Below are positions 1 to 8,920 of a stretch of DNA of 38,699 nucleotides, piece by piece. The stretch is from Hyphomicrobiales bacterium (GTDB lineage: Bacteria; Pseudomonadota; Alphaproteobacteria; Rhizobiales; Beijerinckiaceae). The stretch lies in the NCBI GenBank assembly GCA_947455455.1, contig CANGOE010000001.1, positions 1-38,699 on the forward strand, given 5' to 3'. A program made the position numbers and the translations under genes. The notes under the pieces are model-generated. The model searched no databases and was not told the DNA's origin. It saw only the letters and a list, made by a program, of their open reading frames with translations. Each line of letters starts with the position of its first letter. The stretch's first letter is position 1.

Positions 1-165
1 CTTGCCTTCGTCAGCGTAAGTCCGGACAATTTCCAAGCCGTGACTTAAGGCATATTCAAGAATTTTGTCGCCTTGGTTTTCGGTTGAATATTGCTGATGT
101 TCGGTAGACATGCGGACATATTGTGCCGCGCGGCGAAAAGGTAATTGCTGATCTGTTACCGTCAT
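1..165 (-). CDS. Serine recombinase (resolvase/invertase family), N-terminal part only
   Basis: This is the beginning of a site-specific serine recombinase whose remainder lies left of the window. The 55 visible codons run from an ATG at 165 and read into RAAQYVRMSTEHQQYSTENQ and then on to RTYADEG, the classic start of the resolvase catalytic domain. The Ser of the VRMST motif is the expected nucleophile that attacks DNA. An in-frame ATG at 177 is an alternative start, and the nearest Shine-Dalgarno-like AAAGGAG (about 198-205) sits too far from either to decide. Such enzymes move phages, integrative elements and large resolvase-type islands. Together with the AT-rich cargo that follows and a tRNA gene at the other side, it suggests an island module. 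I cannot see the C-terminal half, so small resolvase and large serine integrase cannot be told apart. Confidence 0.85.
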   Translation of the reverse strand, partial: MTVTDQQLPFRRAAQYVRMSTEHQQYSTENQGDKILEYALSHGLEIVRTYADEGK

Positions 166-545
166 TTTTGCAAGCATCCAACTATTAAGCCAATAACTCC
201 TTTAGGTAGGCTTATTTTTTTAGAACTAGCAAGATGAATAATAACAATAGTTCGATGATTATTTGTAGGATCAGAATATAGATTGGAGATTGAACGAAAA
301 ATAAGTCTCATATTTACCAAATATATTTCGACATTGTCATCAATTAAATTTTGCTTATTGACGCAGTCATCTCTAACGCCTACAGGATTTCGTCCATGAT
401 CGGTGTTACGGATCGTTCTTGAGTGGAGCAGATGGGTAACGGACGGGTTAGTGCCATCGCCATCCAACACCTCAAATTATAAAATCATTTGAAATTGGCA
501 GTATGATGTTGGACACTATCAAATCTCCAAATAGGAGTTTGTGCC
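166..545. other. AT-rich intergenic stretch between recombinase and UspA gene
   Basis: I see no convincing gene here. An open frame on the minus strand (162-470) has no recognisable motif and no ribosome binding site. The stretch probably carries the divergent promoters of the recombinase and the UspA gene. The segment around 410-470 is less AT-rich than its surroundings and may be a remnant of older sequence. Confidence 0.5.
495..522 (+). promoter_or_regulatory. Candidate sigma-70 promoter of the UspA gene
   Basis: TTGGCA at 495-500 and TATCAA at 517-522 are separated by 16 bases. A Shine-Dalgarno AGGAG (533-537) and the ATG at 546 follow. The match is by eye only. Confidence 0.35.
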
Positions 546-977
546 ATGTATCAGTCAATCCTCTTTCCAATCGATATCGGCAGCATTGATTCATATGAAG
601 AAAATTTTACCGTCGCTAAGGCTCTTTCAAATGCCTCAACGACCAAATGGCATCTGATTTACGTTGATGTATATTCAAGCGGGCATGGTTATGGATTTGA
701 CTTCCCTGATTTACCTTTTAGTGCAGAACCCCGCAAAGATATGATTGAAACTCTGGATCGTTTTGCCGGTAAGATCGAATATCCACGTAACCAAATCAAA
801 ACCATTGTTCGTAGTGGCGCTGTGATGAACGAAATCCTTGCCTATGCTGGGCAATCATCAGCGGATCTGATTATCATTGGTCGTGGTAGGCCTACTTGGA
901 CATCTTTGTTCGTTGGTCCATTGGCTGCTAATTTAGCAAAGGAAGCATCTATGCCTGTGCTGGTGATGCCGACATAA
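546..977 (+). CDS. UspA-family universal stress protein
   Basis: A 143-residue single-domain protein of the usual Usp length. It opens with MYQSILFPID, the first strand of the Rossmann-like Usp fold. Near residues 110-140 it has the family's nucleotide-loop region: a glycine pair (GRG), nine residues, then GP, followed by a PVLVMP end strand. The canonical loop is G-2X-G-9X-G(S/T). Here the spacing of the first pair is shortened and Pro replaces Ser/Thr, so ATP binding is uncertain. AGGAG at 533-537 sits 8 bases before the ATG. Usp proteins are cytoplasmic and help survival under starvation or redox stress. It is a lone gene between the recombinase and the catabolic gene train, with AT-rich codons like its neighbours, so it is probably island cargo. 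Confidence 0.85.
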   Translation: MYQSILFPIDIGSIDSYEENFTVAKALSNASTTKWHLIYVDVYSSGHGYGFDFPDLPFSAEPRKDMIETLDRFAGKIEYPRNQIKTIVRSGAVMNEILAYAGQSSADLIIIGRGRPTWTSLFVGPLAANLAKEASMPVLVMPT

Positions 978-1303
978 ATCAGATCGTTTCGTTTATCTGA
1001 GTTTTATTGAATACCTACCAATAAATCAGCGTTATCAAATTGAGTCGCGCATGCGGTCCATCGTTCTGTCGAGATGTTGGCCGAGTATATATGCACCGTA
1101 AAGTGTTCCAGTAAACGCCTTTAAATACTTGGCAGAAGTCTGCTTTTCCGACTTTATCTAATCATATGATATAAATAGTCTTTTAATGATATTTTTTTAG
1201 TCCCTTAAATTATTATAAAAAATAACTACAAATAAATAATTTAAATACTTGACCGAATTAATTAAATTGAACAATCTTATCTAAAATATGGCGGGGGAAT
1301 TTG
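978..1303. other. Very AT-rich leader before the catabolic gene train
   Basis: No gene is supported. The stretch becomes strongly AT-rich from about 1150, with long A and T runs and a perfect ATCATATGAT palindrome at 1161-1170. A TTGACC at 1249-1254 could be a -35 box but no clean -10 follows at 16-18 bases. This is the only sizeable gap before eleven kilobases of closely packed rightward genes, so the operon promoter and any operator most likely lie here. A short minus-strand frame ending at 1035 was judged a fragment. Confidence 0.4.
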
Positions 1304-2806
1304 ATGCGCACGTCCATAAGTAATTTTCAGGACGAAGAATTCGACGTTGTCATCGTTGGCGCTGGTGTCAATGGTAGTAGCTCGGCACAGCATCTAGCCG
1401 CTATGGGTTACAAGGTGCTTATTGTTGATAAGGGTGATTTCGCAACTGGCGCATCATCCCGATCAAGCCGACTACTTCATTGTGGACTGCGCTATTTGGC
1501 CCCTGGTAGATCGATCTTAGATTTCGTTATTCACCCATCACGCCTTTTCACTGCCTTGCGAATGGCTCGGCAAGCCATGAATTCGCGCGAAAAATTCGTG
1601 CTTTCGACACCGGAGAGAACGAAATGCCTCCGCCTGCACTTCCCAATTTATCTTGATGGTCCCTATCGTGAATGGCAGGTTCGGTTGGCATTTAAGTTGC
1701 TTGATTTGATGGGCTCACCGAAGGTTCCGCTTAATTTTAAAATGTTAACACCTGCCGAAGCGCGCGATTTACCGCTTATTGGCAAGCTCCGTGATTTTGA
1801 TCGGTTGCAATCGGTTGCGGCCTTCGATGAATATCAGTTTGAGTGGCCTGAGCGCATTGCACTTGATGCGCTCTCTCGTGCAGAGCAAAGCGGCGCAACA
1901 ATTCGTAATTATACAAAGGCAGAATTGTCTAGCGTTCGTAACGACCGGGGTTGGTCAGTCCAGTTGACAGACATGTTAGAACAGGAGCCCCCCGTCACCG
2001 TCAGTACGAAAATAGTATTGAATATGGCTGGCATCTGGATTGACAGCTTCAACCAGTCGGGAGCACCTCATGCCAAGCGCAAGATTTTCGGCACCAAGGG
2101 TGCGCATATTGTCATTCGTTTACCAGAAGAATTCAGAGGCCTTGGTATTGCGACGCTTAATAGTCTCCAATTGCCATTTTACTGCATACCCTGGCGGGAT
2201 CTGCATTATTTTGGCCCGACCGAAACCTCTTATGAAGATGATCCAGAATGCATAAGGGTAACTGAAGACGAGCTTGAATTTTTGTTATGTGAAGCTAACC
2301 GCCTGCTACCATCACTAGATCTAAAGCGCAGCGACATCATAATGACATGGGCGGGCGTAAGACCTTTAACCTATGATGAGACAGTACCATTTGGTAATCG
2401 TTCACGAACTGTGCATGATTTATCATCAGAAGGTTTACCTGATATTTTAGCAATGACAGCAGGCCCGATTATGACTCATAGATCGGCAGGCGAGGAAATG
2501 GCAGCGCATGTCAAACAGAAATTGGCACCGCGCAATACTACGCAAAAAGTCGAATTTAGCTTGCCAAACATTGTAAACGGGTTTGACAATATGCCTGCTC
2601 ATCTCTCCGATGTTTTACTTCGTCGTACTGGCCAGGGTTGGTCAGGTCCGATCGCGCGTGCGGATATTGAATCTTGTGCTCAGGAACTTGGCAAACAATT
2701 GAACTGGGATCAGGCTCAGATTGCCGATGAAATACGTCTGTTTGAAGTGGAATGGGGTCTACTTTATGCTCCGCCGAGCAATGCGTCATCCGCAAGGTTA
2801 ATTTAG
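1304..2806 (+). CDS. FAD-dependent oxidoreductase of the GlpD (glycerol-3-phosphate dehydrogenase) family
   Basis: A 500-residue flavoprotein. The dinucleotide-binding fingerprint VGAGVNG lies at residues 18-24. It is followed by the GlpD-type segment with TGASSRSSRLLHCGLRYL, matching the family's SGTSSRSSKLIHGGLRYLE pattern. A C-terminal part with DVLLRRTGQGW resembles the DAO_C helical domain of GlpD. GlpD enzymes oxidise sn-glycerol 3-phosphate at the membrane and pass electrons to quinone, but relatives oxidise other hydroxy acids, so the substrate is open. The ATG at 1304 is preferred over a TTG at 1301 because GGGGGA (1293-1298) is well placed for it. It is the first gene of the train and lies 44 bases ahead of the binding-protein gene. 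There is no glycerol kinase or glycerol transporter nearby, which argues against a plain glycerol role. Confidence 0.8.
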   Translation: MRTSISNFQDEEFDVVIVGAGVNGSSSAQHLAAMGYKVLIVDKGDFATGASSRSSRLLHCGLRYLAPGRSILDFVIHPSRLFTALRMARQAMNSREKFVLSTPERTKCLRLHFPIYLDGPYREWQVRLAFKLLDLMGSPKVPLNFKMLTPAEARDLPLIGKLRDFDRLQSVAAFDEYQFEWPERIALDALSRAEQSGATIRNYTKAELSSVRNDRGWSVQLTDMLEQEPPVTVSTKIVLNMAGIWIDSFNQSGAPHAKRKIFGTKGAHIVIRLPEEFRGLGIATLNSLQLPFYCIPWRDLHYFGPTETSYEDDPECIRVTEDELEFLLCEANRLLPSLDLKRSDIIMTWAGVRPLTYDETVPFGNRSRTVHDLSSEGLPDILAMTAGPIMTHRSAGEEMAAHVKQKLAPRNTTQKVEFSLPNIVNGFDNMPAHLSDVLLRRTGQGWSGPIARADIESCAQELGKQLNWDQAQIADEIRLFEVEWGLLYAPPSNASSARLI

Positions 2807-2850
2807 CGTAACTTGTCTGAAAATATTAATCTTAGAAAAAGGGGAAAGCT

Positions 2851-4416
2851 ATGTCTGATACAAAGGGAATGAACCGTCGTCAGGCTATTAAATTAGGTTC
2901 TGGTATTTTAGGTATGGGGACTTTTGGAGTTCCGATGTGGCATAGTGAAGTTAATGCACAAACTCCAATCCTAAGAGCAGCTATTACCGGTTTTAATGTC
3001 ATCAACACACTTGATCCAGCCAAGGCAAGCTTAATTCCGGAATTCTATATTATCTACGGCGTTTTCAATTCACTATTGAAGTTTAACGAAAAAATGGAAA
3101 TTTCACCTGATCTCGCTGAAAATTTTTCGATTGTCGACCCGAAGACACTAGAGTTCAAATTGCGTAAAGGTATTAAATTTCATGATGGGTCGGATTTCTC
3201 AGCTGACGATGTCAAATTTTCAATTGAACGAGTATTGGAGGAAAAGACGGCCTCGCCCAATCGAGGTAAATTGCAATCAATTTCCAATATTACAATCGTT
3301 AATACTGATACTATACGTATTGAAACCAAGGCACCTTTTGCACCACTACTTAATTATATGACGAATACACGCACTGCGACGCAGATTGTGTCGCGTAACG
3401 CGTTGAAATCAATGGGTGAGGAGGCATTTGGTAAAAATCCTGTCGGCACTGGCCGTTACCGTGTCAAGGATTGGAAATCAGGAGAAATGATCGAGCTGAC
3501 AGGCTTTGCTGGGGCGTTCGAAGGCGCACCGAAGATCATGAATGTGCGGTGCCCAATGATTGCCGAAGAATCGAGTGGAATGACTGCAATTCTTGGTAAT
3601 CAAGTTGATTTGACAAGCACAGCTCCTTTCGCTGACATTACAACGCTTGAGCAGAAGCCAGACATCCGCGTTATCAAACAGGCGGGTCTCAATACACGAT
3701 ATATCGCGCTCAATAACAAGAAAGCACCGTTTGATGATGTTCATTTCCGCCGCGCCGTTTCTATGGCGTTTGATCGCAACGTCCTTGTCAAAGCAGTTAT
3801 ATTTGGTGAAGGTGTAGCCACGCCAGGTATTCTTCCACCTTCGATGTGGCCGGATAATAAGCCAGCTGTAAGCGATTGGGTTAATTTCAATCCGGAACGT
3901 GCAAAAGCCGAATTCGCCAAATCCAAATATAAGCCTGGTCAGGAAGGAACGGTTCTGACATGGGGTTCTAACTGGTGGCGTCGCATTGGTGAAATTTTTG
4001 TAGGCCAGGTAAATCAGGTTCTTGGAACTAAGCTGACGGTTCAGGCGTCAGACTTCAATGCGGCATACGCACGCGCGAAGGCTGGAGATTACGAAGCTAT
4101 GGTCATGGGTTGGCTCGGCTTTGTCGATCCCGACGAGTTCATGGGTGAAATGGTCGGCTCCAAGGGCTTCCGCAACATCCACTTCTATGCGAGTGACAAG
4201 ATGGATATTTTGCTCGAAAAAGGACGCATGGAACTTGACCCTGTTAAACGCAAGTTGGTCTATCGCGACGCGGAATTACTAATGCTTGAGGACATGCCAC
4301 TTTTGCCATGTTTCACCTCGAATGTTCACAATCTGCTGCGTGCAAATGTAAATGGCTTCGTGCAGCTGCCTTATTCTAACTTTGCCGATCAATTCGGTTC
4401 GGTGCAAATTGGATAA
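2851..4416 (+). CDS. Peptide/nickel-class ABC transporter substrate-binding protein (SBP family 5), Tat-exported
   Basis: A 521-residue periplasmic solute receptor. It starts with a twin-arginine leader: RR at residues 9-10 (NRRQAIK), a hydrophobic stretch, and a likely cleavage after A36 (VNA/QT). The mature part has the family 5 opening about Asp-Pro (NTLDPAK), the LAENF..DPKTLEFKLRKGIKFHDG segment and PVGTGRY, all hallmarks of DppA/OppA-type receptors. AGGGG before the ATG at 2851 gives a good start. These receptors bind di- and oligopeptides but also opines, oligosaccharides, nickel complexes and betaine-like compounds. The Tat leader implies folding in the cytoplasm. The four genes that follow are the matching permeases and ATPases, so this is the first component of one importer. 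Confidence 0.92.
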   Translation: MSDTKGMNRRQAIKLGSGILGMGTFGVPMWHSEVNAQTPILRAAITGFNVINTLDPAKASLIPEFYIIYGVFNSLLKFNEKMEISPDLAENFSIVDPKTLEFKLRKGIKFHDGSDFSADDVKFSIERVLEEKTASPNRGKLQSISNITIVNTDTIRIETKAPFAPLLNYMTNTRTATQIVSRNALKSMGEEAFGKNPVGTGRYRVKDWKSGEMIELTGFAGAFEGAPKIMNVRCPMIAEESSGMTAILGNQVDLTSTAPFADITTLEQKPDIRVIKQAGLNTRYIALNNKKAPFDDVHFRRAVSMAFDRNVLVKAVIFGEGVATPGILPPSMWPDNKPAVSDWVNFNPERAKAEFAKSKYKPGQEGTVLTWGSNWWRRIGEIFVGQVNQVLGTKLTVQASDFNAAYARAKAGDYEAMVMGWLGFVDPDEFMGEMVGSKGFRNIHFYASDKMDILLEKGRMELDPVKRKLVYRDAELLMLEDMPLLPCFTSNVHNLLRANVNGFVQLPYSNFADQFGSVQIG

Positions 4417-4417
4417 G

Positions 4418-5383
4418 ATGGTTTTTGCAGTTGGAATGACAAGGCAATTGCTCGGTCGGTTGGGCGGGGTCTTCATCCTCGCCCTGCTCGGCTCAGCTTC
4501 TGTCTTCTTTGCTATGCGTATGGGTGCGGGCGACCCAGCGATTGCCGCACTGGGAGATTTCGCTACGCCGGAAGCCATTGCGGCCTTCCGCACAAAATGG
4601 GGTATCGATCAGCCAGTAGTACTTCAATACTGGAAGTGGCTTTTGAATGCGTTGCAGGGCGATTTTGGAACATCTATGACTATAGCTGCCAATGTACCTA
4701 TTGCAAAGCTGATTGCAAGCCGTCTGCCTAATACTATGTTCATCGGTCTTTTAGCGCTTACCATCGCGGTCTTGATCTCGCTCTTCGCTGGAACGCTATC
4801 CGTTCTCCGACATGGACAATTAGTTGACACCGTTGCGACATCCTTAGCCATTCTTGGTATTTCGATGCCAGATTTTTGGCTGTCCTATGTGCTGATCTAC
4901 ATCTTCGCGCTCGGTCTTGGAATTTTTCCATCTTATGGATTTGTGACCCCGCCCGAGTCTTTTTCTGCAGCACTCTACTGCGGTTTTTTGCCCGCACTAG
5001 CCGTTGCGGCGCCTATGGCCGCGGCATTCACTAGAATTCTCCGCACTGCCTTACTTGAGACACTTCATCGCGAGCATGTTCGAGTTGCCCGCTCTTTCGG
5101 TTTTAGAGCGTCGTTCATCTTCATCCATTACGTTATGCGTAATGCCCTCATTCCATATGTCACAGTCGTTGGTTTGCAGATTCGCTACATTCTCGGTGGA
5201 ACTGTGGTTGTGGAGCGTATTTTTGGCGTACCAGGGATTGGCGCTCTGATGGTCGATGCGGCATTTGCGCGCGATTATCCGGTTGTGCAGGCCTGCGCAC
5301 TGACATTCCTGATTGGCGTGTTAAGTGTAAATTTAATCGTAGACTTCGTTTGTGCGGCATTAAATCCGCGCGAAATAACTTAA
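4418..5383 (+). CDS. Peptide-type ABC transporter permease, DppB-like
   Basis: A 321-residue inner-membrane permease. The first helix begins near residue 13. The N-terminal region has the GDPAIAALGD..TPEAIAAFR..WGIDQPV..QYW segment typical of DppB/OppB, and the cytoplasmic coupling (EAA) loop appears as EHVRVARSFGF..IHYVMRNALIP. Several hydrophobic helices separate the two. The ATG at 4418 begins one base after the preceding stop; an in-frame ATG at 4436 is an alternative and would remove six residues. It should pair with the next permease to form the membrane channel of this importer. Confidence 0.9.
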   Translation: MVFAVGMTRQLLGRLGGVFILALLGSASVFFAMRMGAGDPAIAALGDFATPEAIAAFRTKWGIDQPVVLQYWKWLLNALQGDFGTSMTIAANVPIAKLIASRLPNTMFIGLLALTIAVLISLFAGTLSVLRHGQLVDTVATSLAILGISMPDFWLSYVLIYIFALGLGIFPSYGFVTPPESFSAALYCGFLPALAVAAPMAAAFTRILRTALLETLHREHVRVARSFGFRASFIFIHYVMRNALIPYVTVVGLQIRYILGGTVVVERIFGVPGIGALMVDAAFARDYPVVQACALTFLIGVLSVNLIVDFVCAALNPREIT

Positions 5384-5392
5384 GGGCAGGCC

Positions 5393-6217
5393 ATGCGTTC
5401 TTTGTTCCGCAATCCTCTCGGCCTTACAGGTTTTTGTATTACCTTTTTTGTTGTATCTGCAATGATTGTGGGGCCTTGGATCAGCCCCTATTCGCCGACC
5501 GAAGCAGACTACATGGCTTTGCTCGCGCCGCCCGGCTGGAGCCATCCTTTCGGGACTGACTCCTTCGGCCGTGATGTGCTCACGCGTATTTTTTACGGTG
5601 CCAGGGTTTCGTTTTCGGTAGTGACGGTTGGCATATGCGCCGCCGCAATCATCGGCGCTGTAGCTGGTCTTATATCGGCCTATCTTGGTGGTTGGTGGTC
5701 GGGCATCATCATGCGCATTTCGGATCTCCTATTCTCTTTTCCAAGTTTCGTTCTAGCTCTCTTCCTGATGGTTCTGCTCGGTTTTGGGTTGGCTAATATA
5801 GCAACCGCAATTGCTCTGATTTATATTCCTATCTTTACGCGTCTCACGCGAAATATGGCACTTTTGGTTAAGGATGAACCATGGGTGCAGGCCGCAGAGT
5901 TGCTGGGCCAGTCAACGTTAAGTATTCTCGGCAGAGAAATTTTGCCAAACATAGCAGCGCCGCTATTTGTGCAAATGGCTCTAGGTCTTGCCTTCGGTAT
6001 AGTTATTGAAGCAGGTCTAAGCTTTCTAGGGCTTGGCGTTCAGCCGCCAGACCCCTCGCTCGGCACCATCATGGCCGATGGCCGCGAATATTTCCAAAGA
6101 TCGCCTTGGGTCTTGACGCTGTCAGGCGCGTCTATTTCCGTTGCCCTGCTGGGATTAAATCTTCTTAGTGACGGTATACGCGATGTAATGGATCCTAAAT
6201 TGAGGGCCCGTCTATGA
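5393..6217 (+). CDS. Peptide-type ABC transporter permease, DppC-like
   Basis: A 274-residue second permease subunit. It has the short N-terminal helix, then the DppC signature HPFGTDSFGRDVLTRIFYGAR around residues 50-70 and the coupling loop EPWVQAAELLGQSTLSILGREILPN. The C-terminal LSFLGLGVQPPDPSLGTIM is also characteristic of the family. It starts nine bases after the DppB-like gene and its stop overlaps the next gene's ATG by four bases (ATGA), a sign of translational coupling within one operon. It should form the heterodimeric channel with the preceding protein. Confidence 0.92.
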   Translation: MRSLFRNPLGLTGFCITFFVVSAMIVGPWISPYSPTEADYMALLAPPGWSHPFGTDSFGRDVLTRIFYGARVSFSVVTVGICAAAIIGAVAGLISAYLGGWWSGIIMRISDLLFSFPSFVLALFLMVLLGFGLANIATAIALIYIPIFTRLTRNMALLVKDEPWVQAAELLGQSTLSILGREILPNIAAPLFVQMALGLAFGIVIEAGLSFLGLGVQPPDPSLGTIMADGREYFQRSPWVLTLSGASISVALLGLNLLSDGIRDVMDPKLRARL

Positions 6218-7185
6218 CTACGAACGTGCCACTGCTATCCGTAAAGGGATTGTCGACAACCTTTACGCTCGGCAACTATAGCGTGCGGGCTGTGCGAGAT
6301 GTTAGTTTCGATATTGCGCGCGGGGAGGTTTTAGGCCTTATAGGTGAATCTGGCTCTGGAAAAACCGTGACCGGTCTCTCAATCCTGCGTCTCTTGCCCA
6401 ATCACGCAGATATGAGAGCGGATGTGCTTATGTTTGATGGCAAAAGCCTGGCAGATATGTCTGATGCGCAGTTTCGTGATTTGCGTGGCAGGCGCCTCGC
6501 GATGATCTTTCAGGATCCTGTAGGTTCATTTAATCCAGCCAAGACCATTGGCTGGCATATCCGTGAAGCGATCGAGCGGCGTGCCGGGCAATTACCTAAC
6601 TCGCACACGGAAGAAGCCCGTAATCTTCTGACGGATGTTGGCATAAAACTCCCTGATCGCGTTTTAAATTCCTATCCTCATCAATTGAGCGGAGGCATGT
6701 TGCAGCGTGCGCTGATTGCGATGGTTATTGCGCTGCGTCCAGAATTTATAGTGGCGGACGAGCCGACAACCAATCTTGACAATATCGTTGAAAGACAAAT
6801 TCTGAACCTTATTCGTACACATCAAAAGAGAATTGGCGCGTCTGTGTTGTTCGTCACCCATGACCTTGCAATTGCGGGCGAAATTTGTGACCGTATAGCT
6901 GTGATGTATGGTGGTGAAATCATTGAGATAGGTTCTGCAAATGATGTTTTGAAAAATCCGCTTCATCCCTATTCTAAAGCGCTATTGGCTGCCTCTGTAT
7001 CGCTAGAAAATCGCGAAGACTATCTATACGAATTGCCAGGTGAACCAGGCATGGCGGCTCCAGGACAGGGGTGCTGCTTTGCCCCTCGCTGTTCCTTTGT
7101 CACGGAGCGGTGCCGCACTGCACCACCGCCGATTCGATTTGCAAAATCGAATCATTCAGCAAGGTGTGTTCTCGATGTTGAATGA
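6214..7185 (+). CDS. Peptide-type ABC transporter ATP-binding protein, DppD-like
   Basis: A 323-residue cytoplasmic ATPase. It has Walker A GESGSGKT at residues 44-51, a Q-loop in MIFQDP, the signature LSGGM, Walker B ending in VADEPTT and the switch His in FVTHDLA. The C-terminal oligopeptide-transporter extension shows the Cys-rich CCFAPRCSF..RC pattern that binds an iron-sulfur cluster in some family members. It overlaps the upstream permease by four bases and the downstream ATPase by eleven. It powers the importer together with the DppF-like subunit. Confidence 0.93.
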   Translation: MTTNVPLLSVKGLSTTFTLGNYSVRAVRDVSFDIARGEVLGLIGESGSGKTVTGLSILRLLPNHADMRADVLMFDGKSLADMSDAQFRDLRGRRLAMIFQDPVGSFNPAKTIGWHIREAIERRAGQLPNSHTEEARNLLTDVGIKLPDRVLNSYPHQLSGGMLQRALIAMVIALRPEFIVADEPTTNLDNIVERQILNLIRTHQKRIGASVLFVTHDLAIAGEICDRIAVMYGGEIIEIGSANDVLKNPLHPYSKALLAASVSLENREDYLYELPGEPGMAAPGQGCCFAPRCSFVTERCRTAPPPIRFAKSNHSARCVLDVE

Positions 7186-8167
7186 AAAGCCTCTTCTCAT
7201 CGCCCGCGACCTTACGCTTGATTTTAGGATAGAGCGGCATCTGTTCGGAGACCGCCTTATACGTGCGCTTGATAATGTAAGCCTAGAAATCGGTTCCGGA
7301 GAAATTGTAGGCATCGTTGGAGAGTCGGGTAGCGGAAAAACAACTTTGGGTAAAACCTTGCTGGGCGTTTACCGACCCACTGGAGGCTCAATCCATTATT
7401 GCGGCTCCAATCTCGTACAGCTTTCAAAATCTGCGAGCCGCGGTTTTCGCCGTGATTTGCAGATGGTATTTCAAGACCCGCTCTCTTCGTTTAATCCACG
7501 TTTCACGATTGGGAGTTCATTGGCTGTAGCCTTACGCCTTTATGATATCTGCAAACCTAACGAAATTCATGCCGAGATAGGGCGCCTATTATATAGAGTT
7601 GGCCTATCACCTGATTTTAGCAACCGCTTTCCGCATGAATTGTCAGGTGGCCAGCTTCAGCGTGTGGCGATTGCTCGTGCGATTAGTGTTAAGCCCAAAA
7701 TCATTGTGGCGGATGAGGCGGTCTCGAAGCTTGATGTTTCGGTTCGGGCGCAGATTTTAAATCTGTTAAAGCTCATCAATCGTGAAACCGGGACGAGCAT
7801 CATCTTCATTACGCATGATCTAGGTGTAGCCCGTTTTTTATGTGACCGAATCGCCGTGATGTATTTTGGCCGCATTGTAGAAAAAGGACCAACGGGACAG
7901 GTGTTTTCCTCTCCTTTTCATCCCTATACGGCGGCCCTTCTAGCGGCGCGTAATCTGCATTCCGAAAGCAGCTCAGACGCTGACGAAACTGTATTCGTGC
8001 CTTCCAATCCAGCTTCGGCCTGCAACTATGTTGCGCGTTGCCTGCGCCGAACAAAAATATGCGGCATCGAGCGGCCGCAACCTTCTGCGCTGGATATAAA
8101 GCACGAAGTCAGCTGTTTTGTGCCTTTGGCATCGATACAAGAAGACAATCAGAATTTTCAACGCTAG
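7175..8167 (+). CDS. Peptide-type ABC transporter ATP-binding protein, DppF-like, with altered Walker B/D-loop
   Basis: A 330-residue second ATPase. Walker A GESGSGKT is at residues 49-56, followed by VFQDPLSSFNPR, the LSGGQ signature and FITHDLGVARF with the switch His. The stretch after Walker B reads D180-E-A-V-S-K-L-D187. The usual sequence is DEPVSALD, so Pro is replaced by Ala and the D-loop Ala by Lys. The catalytic Glu181 is kept, so hydrolysis should still be possible. The ATG at 7175 is chosen over upstream in-frame codons because it follows AAGGTG and gives the normal DppF N-terminus; it lies inside the end of the DppD-like gene. The C-terminal Cys motif is present (CNYVARCLRRTKIC). 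Confidence 0.92.
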   Translation: MLNEKPLLIARDLTLDFRIERHLFGDRLIRALDNVSLEIGSGEIVGIVGESGSGKTTLGKTLLGVYRPTGGSIHYCGSNLVQLSKSASRGFRRDLQMVFQDPLSSFNPRFTIGSSLAVALRLYDICKPNEIHAEIGRLLYRVGLSPDFSNRFPHELSGGQLQRVAIARAISVKPKIIVADEAVSKLDVSVRAQILNLLKLINRETGTSIIFITHDLGVARFLCDRIAVMYFGRIVEKGPTGQVFSSPFHPYTAALLAARNLHSESSSDADETVFVPSNPASACNYVARCLRRTKICGIERPQPSALDIKHEVSCFVPLASIQEDNQNFQR

Positions 8168-8182
8168 TTAGTGGAGACAAAC

Positions 8183-8911
8183 ATGCGCTTGACCTCTTTC
8201 GATGTTTTGACTTTTGATATGATAGGAACCCTAATTGATTTTGAAACAGGAGTTCTAGATTTTCTTAGGCCGCGGGTTCTTCCTTTTCATCCGCTTGTGA
8301 CGGACGATGAATTGCTCGAAGCTTATGCCCAAACCCAATCCATGATTCGTCGTGACGAGCCTTCGTTACTTTTCAGCGGTCGCTTACCCAAGACTTGGGA
8401 TGGCATAGCAAAACGTTACAATATTCCTGTTCGTCATGACGAAGGCCTCCTCTTTGTGCAGTCGGCACGTAATTGGCCAATATTTTCTGATGCTCCTGCA
8501 GCTCTTGCGGAATTGAAAAAGCATTTCCGCTTTCTGGTTGTGGTAACTAATGGTGATCGCATTTCCGCTCGCGCCATGGCAGCACGGCTTGGATCGCCCT
8601 TTTCAGAAATTATTACGGAAGAAGATATGGTTTATGCAAAGCCTGATCCGCGCGCCTTTGAATATTTTATAGAGCATCTGGGTCGTCAGGGCGTAAAGAA
8701 AGAACGCATTTTACATGTAGCTCAAAGCCAGTACCACGATATAGGCGCTTCGAAGGAGGCTGGTCTAGCTACAGCATGGATCTATCGGCGTCATGGTAAG
8801 ACTGGTTATGGTGGCACGCAGGTCCCACCAAAATTTACCAAGCCAGATTTCCTTGCGCTCAGTATTGGTGATCTTCTAGAGAATTATCTTGCAGAACTGT
8901 CTGTGATGTGA
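8183..8911 (+). CDS. HAD-superfamily hydrolase (2-haloacid dehalogenase type II-like)
   Basis: A 242-residue cytoplasmic hydrolase. Motif I is FDMIGTLIDF with the nucleophile Asp12. Motif II is VVVTNGD (Thr122) and motif III the Lys of YAKPDPRAF (Lys153). Motif IV is reduced to H185-D186 in QYHDIGAS. The arrangement resembles the haloacid dehalogenase/phosphoglycolate phosphatase branch, in which motif I reads DxxGTL.D and many members are phosphatases of small molecules. GGAGA (8173-8177) sits five bases before the ATG at 8183. It begins 15 bases after the DppF-like gene, so it belongs to the same operon. A phosphatase or dehalogenase step on the imported compound or an intermediate is possible, but its real substrate cannot be seen. 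Confidence 0.85.
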   Translation: MRLTSFDVLTFDMIGTLIDFETGVLDFLRPRVLPFHPLVTDDELLEAYAQTQSMIRRDEPSLLFSGRLPKTWDGIAKRYNIPVRHDEGLLFVQSARNWPIFSDAPAALAELKKHFRFLVVVTNGDRISARAMAARLGSPFSEIITEEDMVYAKPDPRAFEYFIEHLGRQGVKKERILHVAQSQYHDIGASKEAGLATAWIYRRHGKTGYGGTQVPPKFTKPDFLALSIGDLLENYLAELSVM

Positions 8912-8920
8912 GGCTTGGTC

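Noticed and set aside
162-470. Open frame of 102 codons on the minus strand behind the recombinase
   Set aside because: No motif, no ribosome binding site, composition follows the AT-rich spacer; it also overlaps the recombinase start region.
1035-1145. Short minus-strand frame with a protein-like end (GAYILGQHLDRTMDRMRDSI)
   Set aside because: No proper start codon with a Shine-Dalgarno site; at most a decayed fragment, so not listed as a gene.
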